Assembly: GCA_011503125.2 (NCBI GenBank)
Contig: WWBZ02000022.1
Coordinates: 2,046,001-2,110,000 of the forward strand
Direction of reading: 5' to 3'
From: Botryosphaeria dothidea
Lineage: Eukaryota; Ascomycota; Dothideomycetes; Botryosphaeriales; Botryosphaeriaceae
DNA length: 64,000 bases
Made by a program: the position numbers and the translations under genes. Below, in pieces: positions 56,644 through 64,000 of this stretch. Below the pieces are notes generated by a model. It saw only the letters and a list, made by a program, of their open reading frames with translations. It was not told where the DNA came from and searched no databases. Numbering within the stretch: the stretch's first letter is position 1; each line of letters starts with the position of its first letter.

Positions 56644-57279
56644 ATGGCCGAAATAGCGGAAACAACATCAACTTCGGAAAATCCAAGGGCAGCAACACCA
56701 ACGCCCGAGCCCCATCTCGACGCCAAGCCAACACCAACCACCGCAGCCCCACACCACCACCCCATCCAACAAGCTCCCAACAGCCTCTGGTACCGCCTGC
56801 ACGTCCTCGCCCGCGACCTCCGCCACTTCCGCTCCGACGCCGCCGCGCAGGCGCGCCTCGACGCCATCGTCGACCCGTCCTACATCAGCGCGCCCTACTT
56901 CACCGCGGAAGAGGCAACCTCGGTCAAGGCGCTGGACGTCGGCGGACAGCCCCTCGCGCAGCTGGTCGCGGCCACGCTGGAGGAGCGGCTGGGCCGCCGC
57001 ATGAAGAAGCGGGTCGAGAGCGGCGACTACAGGGTCTGCGCGGCGCACGACCTGGCGCCTGTGTTTGAGAAGGCGCTGGGGGTCTCGGCGAAGGATGTTG
57101 CTGGCGATGCGGAGTTCGAGGCGTTGGTGAGGGAGAAGGGGCTGCAGTTGGGCGAGGGCGAGGCGTGGCCGGGGTTGAAGAAGCGCGGGCAGGTTGGACA
57201 GGCGGGTGGAGGGAAGAAGAATAAGGGGAAAAATAAGAACGGAAGGAAGGGCTGGCTAGGTGTGACGAGACGCATTTAG
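56644..57279 (+). CDS. Hypothetical protein with basic C-terminus
   Basis: A single-exon frame of 211 aa from an ATG in good context (ACCATGG at 56641). I do not recognise a family with certainty. The N-terminal 45 residues are T/P/S/H-rich and likely disordered. The middle (SLWYRLHVLARDLRHFRSDAAA through TLEERLGRRMKKRVESGDYR) is helical and charged. The C-terminus is lysine/glycine-rich (GGGKKNKGKNKNGRKGW), suggesting nucleic-acid or ribosome contact. Strong GC bias in the middle supports coding. An upstream start at 56404 cannot be excluded. Confidence 0.6.
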   Translation: MAEIAETTSTSENPRAATPTPEPHLDAKPTPTTAAPHHHPIQQAPNSLWYRLHVLARDLRHFRSDAAAQARLDAIVDPSYISAPYFTAEEATSVKALDVGGQPLAQLVAATLEERLGRRMKKRVESGDYRVCAAHDLAPVFEKALGVSAKDVAGDAEFEALVREKGLQLGEGEAWPGLKKRGQVGQAGGGKKNKGKNKNGRKGWLGVTRRI

Positions 57280-57980
57280 ATGTGCAGCGTGTATGTTGGC
57301 TATGGCCAACTGCATGGAGCTTCGGCGCGCGTTGACTCTGACCGCGACGCCTTGTTTGGGGGACCGCTCAGAAGAAACTCCCAGCAACTCTGAAGGGATA
57401 AGGGAAATATCGCAGCCAGAAGGAAATCCCTTGATGGGGCTGGATAAAAGTGACGAATTTGAGGTCACGGAGATCCTCACTCCGCTCACGCACATTGGGA
57501 GCTTGAAGGAGAAGCCGGACACCAGAGAAAGGCAAAAGGATACTGCGTCCTACGAAACAGTACCACGCATGTTGCTGGCCCATAGATTGGAAGGTCTTTC
57601 TTTAATTTCATTTGCTACACATTCTCTTCTTGAAGGATCAGCGTATGTGAGTCCAATATATACGCCAGACAACGAAGAGATTACAAACGCCAAATGAGAA
57701 CCATTTTCATCTCTTTCTGGTCATGCCGAATTAAGTCTCTCGATGAGAACAGAAAACGCGCCCGTGAAAACTTACATATAATCCGCAGGTACATACCGTG
57801 AATACGTCATATCCATGCCAGCCCATCCTCTTCCATTCTTTTCCGAGAACCCCTTTCCCGATGCTTTTCCCCATCAGATGTCCAGATCTACTTCAAGAGG
57901 CATTATCTCTCCATGTGCCTATCCTTCCCCACAAGTGAATCCACCCCAAATAGTTCTCTCCTTCCGAGTTCAACTCATCT
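57280..57980. other. intergenic between convergent genes
   Basis: Contains one ATG frame of 134 codons at 57293-57697 with no domain or bias; not called as a gene. Confidence 0.45.
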
Positions 57981-60900
57981 TCATTTCTGGGGCCACTCTC
58001 CAGCATCCGGACGCCTGAATGGATGTGCCTCAGTATTCAAGACCCACTCATCCAAGCTCACCACGTCCTCATCCGCAAACAACAACCAAAAGTACTTCAG
58101 CGTCTCGGCGAGCCAGAAACTCTCCATCTCATCCTTCAGGGTCGGCGCCGTCTTGGTCACGTCGTCGATGGCGCTATAGCCGAACTCAGCGCGGCAGTAC
58201 GACTGAATAGCGGTGAACATGTTCCAGCCGGCTTCACGCCAGTAGGAGTCACCAGTAATGCGGTACATGTACCAGACGGATTCGATGGCCTCGGGTCTGT
58301 TGTAGTTGCGTTAGTGACTTTGGTTCCTCTGTAGTTTTGAATGAGGGTATCTTACCTCAAGATGTAATGCCTCGATTCCACCCTGACGAACCCCTTTGGA
58401 AGCCTCTCCTCCTCGATCCTCTTCTCAACATACTCCTCATGGCCCAGTGGCTTCTGGGGCTTCCAGATGTGCGAAATAGCAGGATCGTTATCATCAGTCG
58501 CGTCGTAATCAGCAGGCTCGTGCGCGTCACTGTATGTCGTCTTGGTCGGAGAAGTGCTGCTCTTGCCTTTGCTGTCGTTCTCCACACCGCCGAGCTGCCT
58601 TCTGTCCCAGCGGTGAGGCATTGAGTTGGGAATAGCATTCGTAGGGACGGCCTCAGCTGATGCCGCGGCAGTGGCGATGCCATACTCGCTTTCGGCTTTT
58701 TCTGTGGCCTTGGCGCGAGCGAGGGCAACTTGCGAGCTGTAGTGCTCGAGCTGGCGTTGGTACGTGTCCTGCCTGCTCTCGGCATACGGGTCGAGTTCCT
58801 CGTAGTACTTGATCTCGTTCCATTCGCAACCCTTGATGCTGTCGCAAGGAGTCATGATGAAGGATTCGGGCATGATGCCCGTGTTGGTGACGTTGTACGC
58901 CCAAACGCAGCCCTCGGTCAGCTCAGCACCAATCTTGACGTCTTTGGTGCGGCCGAAGATCTTTGCACCGTACGCGAACATGCCACCGGCGAAGCAGGTC
59001 AAGTGGGTTCCTTCGGCCTTGAGCTTTTTGGTGATCTTCTTATGCTTCTTGTCGGGAGGAGTGACGCTGAGGGTGCCGGAGAACAGCATATCGGGAGAGC
59101 CATCAGGCAACATCGGACGGTACAGGAGCTCCTCTTTGACAACATCCGCGGACTTTTCGTACAGCTCCTGGTATTCGGGGGCCAGGCCACCAAGGAGCAG
59201 ATATTCCTTGGGGAAGTACTCATACATGGAATCCGACATGCCACCGAGAGTGAACTGCTGAGAGCCATGTGGGCTGGAAACAGCCAGGCCCTGGGGCTCG
59301 CAGTCCGCCAGAGTCGATGTCGCTGTAATCTTCTTGGTAGACGTCGGTCCCTTTTCCAGAGACGAGGTTGCCTTCTCAGTACGGACTTCATCTTCCTCGG
59401 ATTCGGCGTCCTTAGATTCACCCAAAGCAGCCTTGGACAAGGAAATGGGGTCATCCAACTGGCGTTTGACCAGCTCATCACTAAAGTCATCATGTTTATC
59501 ATCCGGCACAGTGTCCTTGCCACCGAACCTTTCTGGGTTATTCTTATTTGGCTTCGCGTTCTTCGGCTTCTCAACGCCCGTGTAGGAACTGGACTTCTCT
59601 TCATCGTAGGAAAGCGGGGTCTTTCCGCTGTTCTCGGAAGGAATCAGCTTATCAGCAGCCTTCAGCGGAGGATGCGCATTGTCAACACCCAGTTCAGGTC
59701 TCTTGCAGCCCGAAGCATCAACGTGGACAGGCCACATGCCAGGCAAAAGAGTATCCTGCCATTCTTTGAATGCGTTGGTGATGCGTGCAATGGCGTCATA
59801 GTACTTGGGCTCCTTGGTGAGCTGGGCAAGCCTTGTAAATTCGACCGAAAGGGAACCGATCTCCGCAAGGACCACACGGGTGCCAGCTCGGTGCGGTTGA
59901 GAAGCGTACGTGCTACTTGACGTCAGAGATTGCTCCAAGTTGGTAGAGAATGGATACTTACGGCATCCAGTAGTAGAAAGTGATGGGCATGCGGTTTGGC
60001 GTGTCAAATGCGCCCATCAAGATCTCTGCCAGCTCAACAGCTTTGTCTAGTAGAATCTTGTGCTTCAAGCCACTGATATCGTAGGCAGCAACGAGACCAC
60101 CTAGATACCTAATGACCGTCTCAAACAGCGGAATGTCTTTCCTGAAGCTGGTCGTGAAGTCGATGTCCGCTACAGCAGCAACCGCCTCCTCGAACTCCTC
60201 TTCCATTCCCATGATGTATAGCGTGTCCAATGTGTCGACCAACGTCGCACCCCAGCCAGCAAAGGGGTTACGGCTGCCATTGGAAACAGGGGAAAGCTCG
60301 TCCTTCATCCAGGCGTACTTGCGGTAGCTGTTCCATGAGAAGGACATGGCCTCCTTGATGGCCATGAGCTTAGCATCACGCTCCTTCTTCTCGGTGGATG
60401 ACTCCTGAGCGAAAGTGGCCTGGATCTTCGGAACGGGCTTGGGAGAGCCCTTGGGAAGCTGGATGGTGGACGTCACCGGGAAGTGCTCCTCCAGCTTGTG
60501 CCAATGAATAGCCTTCTCTTCGTCGTCGACCTCCTTTCTACCCTCGCCGCCTTCATGCGGAACGACAATCTGCGGCTCGTGGGGCACGCCTGCCACAACA
60601 TCGCTATCGAGGTATGGAGAGTCGAGGTCGTCATCGAGCGAGCCGGCAGCGGTCTCGAGAGCGGGCGGCGGCTTGCCCTGCACGGGCTTGCTGGCCTTGG
60701 GCAGAGCGGGCGGGTCCTCCTTCTCCTGCGGCTTCTCAGCAGCAGGAACTGTGACGTCAGGAGTTTTATCCTTGTCTTCGGTTGCAATGGGGCTGCCAGC
60801 CTTTGGTGGAACCAATACGTCGGGAATGTTGTCGGCGGCGGGAGCTTGGCCATGGGAGCTACCAGCACCAGAGCTGCCGCCCGACAAGTTGGCTCCCAGA

Positions 60901-61001
60901 CCGGTGGATCGCCATGTCTCGGAGCCAGCAAATTGCCAGAGGACCAGGACGGTCAGCACGGCGAAGACGACGAAAACTCTGTAGCGGCGGTAGCGTAGCA
61001 T
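57981..61001 (-). CDS. GH47 alpha-1,2-mannosidase, type II membrane protein
   Basis: Three exons, 61001-59962, 59912-58356 and 58296-57981, give 970 aa. A short cytosolic tail (MLRYRRYR) precedes a membrane anchor ([16 protein letters not shown]), then a 200-residue P/D/E-rich stem. GH47 motifs: [112 protein letters not shown] and LNTEAHPF with the calcium-binding threonine. It trims mannose from N-glycans in the ER or Golgi. Two inserts, after [10 protein letters not shown] (about 140 residues) and after [10 protein letters not shown] (about 110), make it far longer than the 500-600 residues of standard class I enzymes. The acceptor of intron 1 is a NAGNAG pair. Confidence 0.92.
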
Positions 61002-61022
61002 GGTGGGCGTTGGGCGCGCGTT

Positions 61023-61056
61023 CGCGGTCGCGGTCGCGGTCGCAGTCGCGGTCGCA
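61023..61056 (+). repeat. GGTCGC hexanucleotide repeat
   Basis: Five to six tandem GGTCGC units, one with an A substitution, lie just upstream of the mannosidase ATG, probably in its 5' UTR. Confidence 0.8.
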
Positions 61057-61763
61057 CGGCTTGTGTCGGCCGCTACGTCGAGCTGACGGGGGCGGGGGAG
61101 CAGGGGGGCCGGCGGCTGGTGAACGGCGGTCGGTGTCGCGTGCTCTCAAGACAGCGCCAACACAGGGGCAGCATCGAGGGGCCGGAGCGGAGCCAGGGTG
61201 AGCAGGTGGGAAGCAATGTCGTGAGGAGCGCTGGGAGTGGTGCAGGCTGGGCTCGGTTTATGTGCGGACACTGATACAGGCGGGCGTGCAGTTAAACTCC
61301 AGCTCGAAGCTCCGCGGCGAGCCCTAGAACTGCCGCCAAGCGCGAGGGCGAGTGCGAGGGCTTGGCTCGCCGAACAAGTGGGTGCCCGTTTCGAGACGCT
61401 GTGACGCTCCACCCTGCCAATGCAAGGTAAAAATAATCACCCAACCCGTTTCGACTGTGTCGCTAGCCCGCCCCCCCCCCATTGGCGCCGCCCTTACAGC
61501 CAAGCAATCATTTCACTGATCCTGTTCGCCACCAGAATGAAGATACGGCGGAGCCTACGGAAGCGTATTGCCGCGCTGCCGAATTTTAATTGCCAGTCCG
61601 TCATGCGCGAGCGCCACGCGCTAGACCTCCTCTTGACTCTATAAGCTTTTTGAGGCCACCTATGTTACATACATGCCTTATCGTCATCCAAACATGCCGT
61701 TGATTATCCGCCATCCCGGCTTCCTATTGAATTCGAAAACATCATGCCTCAGGACCCACTAGC
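61057..61763. other. intergenic, mannosidase promoter
   Basis: Between the mannosidase start and the stop of the CCT gene, both minus strand. No gene was seen. Confidence 0.5.
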
Positions 61764-63650
61764 TCACTGGCCATCTGCAGCTGGATCCGGCGCCCGCCCC
61801 ATTTGCCGTGCCTTGAGCATCTCGTCGCAGAGTAGCAGATTCGACGCGATGCCCGAGCTGGATGCAATGCAGTTGCGGAGCACCCGGAAAGAGTCGTATA
61901 CGCCCGCCTGCACGGGGTCCATTGCCTCGCCCGAGTTGAGGTCCAACCCAACAACATTGCCCTCAGCCTGCTCATCCTGCAATTCCGCCACTGTTGCCTT
62001 GTGTTAGAAATCGTTCGTACCATCGTATCACTTTGTACACTTACAGGCGTCCTGAATATCGTGACCAGAGTTGGCGGCCAACGTCTTGGGAATGATCAAG
62101 AGAGCGTCCGCGAACGCCTCAACTCCGTACCGCGCCTTGCCCTTGATCTGCTTCCTGAATGCGTCGCTCTTGAGGTGTGCCGCACAGGCAACCTGGAAAG
62201 CACCACCACCAGGCACGACACTCTTATCCACAATCATGTTGTACACACTCCTGAGACCATCGCGAACCGCGTCCTTCACCTGCATGATCGTGTGCGCGTT
62301 CGGGCCCTTGATCAGAAGAGTGACCGATTTGGGTTCCTTGACATCCTCCTGTGAGCTAGTTAGCAACACCGCCTTAACACGTGCCGAACGCTACTTACCA
62401 CGAATGTGTACTTCTCCTCGCCAAGCTGGTGCTCGTACACCTTGCCGGCCCAGCCAAGAACATCGGGAGTCAGGTCGTCGACGCTGTTCATAGAGGTACC
62501 CCCACAGATGAGCTGTAACCGTTCCATGTTCCTCCTCTTAGCTCTCCGCAGAGCAAGGATGCCATTCTTGACCAGGACATCCAAGCTCATGGGGTCAATG
62601 CCCTTCTGGTTTATTATCACAAAGTTCTTGGTCGGGTCGTCGCCGCAGACCTCCTTCTTCAGCTCAACGATCTTCCGCAACTTTTCATCCACGAACCGCC
62701 TCTCACTCTCCACCAGCTTGTCACGCTGTTCCGCACTCGAGTAGAAGAAGCCCGAGTTGATCTCCGACTTCTCGTATTCCAGACTGACGTTGAGCGTCAA
62801 GATGTGAGCGTTCTCGACGTACTTGGGCATGTCGGGGTGGCGAGCGCCGTGGTCGAGTGCAAGACCCCTGATAAGCTGAGTGTCGGCGGTGGTGCGGTGC
62901 TGCATCTGCATGATCTCAACCATGTGCAAGTCTGGCTTCGCAGGAGGGTTGTAGATGGCGAGGACGGCGTCAACAATGTCAGGTGTAAGCTGCTCAGCAA
63001 GAGTGCTGTTGAGCTTGGTTGAGAGCGAAGTGCGAGCAACGGAAAGCAGGAGCTCGCGGTCCACCTCCTTGGACAGCTTGAACTCGTCAAGGAACTTGAG
63101 CGCCTCGGTCTTGGCCAACTCGTAACCATCCGTTATCACACGGGGGTGCAGACCCTCGGAGATGTATCTGTCCGCCTGCTTAAGCAGCTCACCAACCATC
63201 AACACCACGGAAGTTGTGCCATCGCCGGTAATATCGTCCTGTGCAGTAGCCGCGCGAGCAATCATGACAGCGGTAGGGTTCTGGATTTGCATCTCGCGGA
63301 GCAGAACGCTGCCGTCTTTGGTGAGCTTAATGGCACCAGCGCCATCAACCAGCCTGTGAAGTGTCAGCTGTGCCCGCAATGGGTGGACTATGATTCCTTA
63401 CATCTTCAAGGTGCCGCGGGGTCCCAAGTTGGATGAAAGCACCTGGCAATAGTCAGCATTTTTTGTATCCTATAGTTTCCATTAACGCAGAAGGGCGTAT
63501 ACCTGCTGGAGACCCTCTCCGGCAGCAATGTTGACCTTCAAGGCCTCGCCGCGTCTCTGTAGCTCCTATTAGCTCGTTGTTGACCGAAACGGGGGGTTAG
63601 CTGCGTACCCGCGACTCGGCCTTGGGGTTGAGCAGTTGTGCGGCCGACAT
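61764..63650 (-). CDS. cct6: T-complex protein 1 subunit zeta (CCT6)
   Basis: Six exons, 63650-63609, 63556-63503, 63442-63402, 63353-62399, 62348-62045 and 61990-61764, give 540 aa, the standard size. Group II chaperonin motifs: [44 protein letters not shown] (ATP site, residues 85-96), [14 protein letters not shown], and [40 protein letters not shown] and [18 protein letters not shown] are diagnostic of the zeta subunit. [13 protein letters not shown] is the conserved catalytic-aspartate-side loop. It is one of eight subunits of the cytosolic TRiC/CCT ring folding actin and tubulin. Confidence 0.96.
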
Positions 63651-64000
63651 GTTGGGTATAGGCCACGAATCTAGTAGGGTATCGTCTCGGATGCGCAGAA
63701 GGGAGCTCTGCACGGGAGATTCAGGCGACGTGGGGCAGGGGAGTTGACGCGCAAAAAGGCGGCGACGCGATTTACTTCGAGAAGCTACCTACACGAAGTT
63801 AATCCGCTCCGGGCTCCCACCATGGCCCGCCGCCCGCCGCCCCGCCAGCCCTGAGCCGCCGAGCTTGGCCCCGGTCTAAGGGTCGACGCTGCCGTCATCG
63901 CCTGCCCGCGTTATGGCGTCCAGCCGTCGCTGTCTGTCGACAAGTCTTCCGACACCGCACATCCGCCCGCTGAATTGTCTACGATCTCTGAAACATAGTC
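63651..64000. other. CCT6 promoter, window edge
   Basis: GC-rich upstream sequence; no gene was seen. Confidence 0.5.

Noticed and set aside
57293..57697. 134-codon ATG frame downstream of the basic hypothetical protein
   Set aside because: No domain, no codon bias, starts within the 3' flank; not supportable as a gene.
58730..59920. 396-codon plus-strand frame over the mannosidase
   Set aside because: Opposite strand of a well supported GH47 exon; no family similarity.
1..64000. CRISPR arrays, bacterial operons, rRNA genes
   Set aside because: None seen; intron structure and gene content are those of a fungal nuclear genome.

Overview
This window is nuclear DNA of a filamentous ascomycete (Pezizomycotina). 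The evidence is short GT-AG introns (46 to about 310 nt, many with GTAAG or GTACG donors), two HET-domain proteins, a Zn2Cys6 regulator, a PTH11/rhodopsin-like seven-helix protein, and housekeeping genes of fungal type such as Ski3, Alb1, Msn5/exportin-5 and CCT zeta. No species can be named from the sequence alone. Gene models below were built by hand: splice sites were chosen so that phases match and conserved motifs rejoin.

Layout. 1-12 kb is accessory sequence: the C-terminus of a HET protein, a GNAT acetyltransferase, a GFA-type zinc protein, a sulfatase, a decayed sugar-transporter pseudogene, a BAHD-like acyltransferase and a 2.3 kb stretch without genes. 12.6-15.3 kb holds the seven-helix membrane protein with a long low-complexity tail. 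15.8-24.2 kb looks like a small catabolic group: a DapA-superfamily aldolase, a peroxisomal FMN 2-hydroxy-acid oxidase (C-terminal SKL), an amino-acid permease sharing a 1.06 kb divergent promoter with the oxidase, and a Zn2Cys6 regulator. 24.9-27.4 kb is a phosphoketolase, followed by 2.2 kb without genes.

29.6-33.3 kb is a divergent housekeeping pair (Alb1 ribosome biogenesis factor and an ER-type ubiquitin protease). 33.3-36 kb is a degenerate, gene-poor island with an AAA-ATPase pseudogene carrying in-frame stops and two copies of a palindromic repeat; a third copy lies at 52.6 kb. 36-51.8 kb is conserved core: Ski3, an Ldb17/SPIN90-type protein, an ER TPR-J-domain cochaperone, a GH5 glycosphingolipid/steryl glucosidase ending in a CaaX-like box, and Msn5/exportin-5. 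53-56 kb is a HET protein whose HET domain is split by ankyrin repeats and an acidic linker, the most unusual architecture in the window. The right end has a small basic protein, a GH47 alpha-1,2-mannosidase with large insertions, and the CCT zeta chaperonin subunit.

Functional themes. RNA and protein quality control (Ski3, Ubp, DNAJC3-like protein, GH47 mannosidase, CCT6) sit in the stable half. Self-recognition (HET), detoxification and transport genes and decayed repeats mark the accessory parts. Nonsense changes in both pseudogenes are explained by C-to-T transitions, as RIP or methyl-cytosine deamination would produce.
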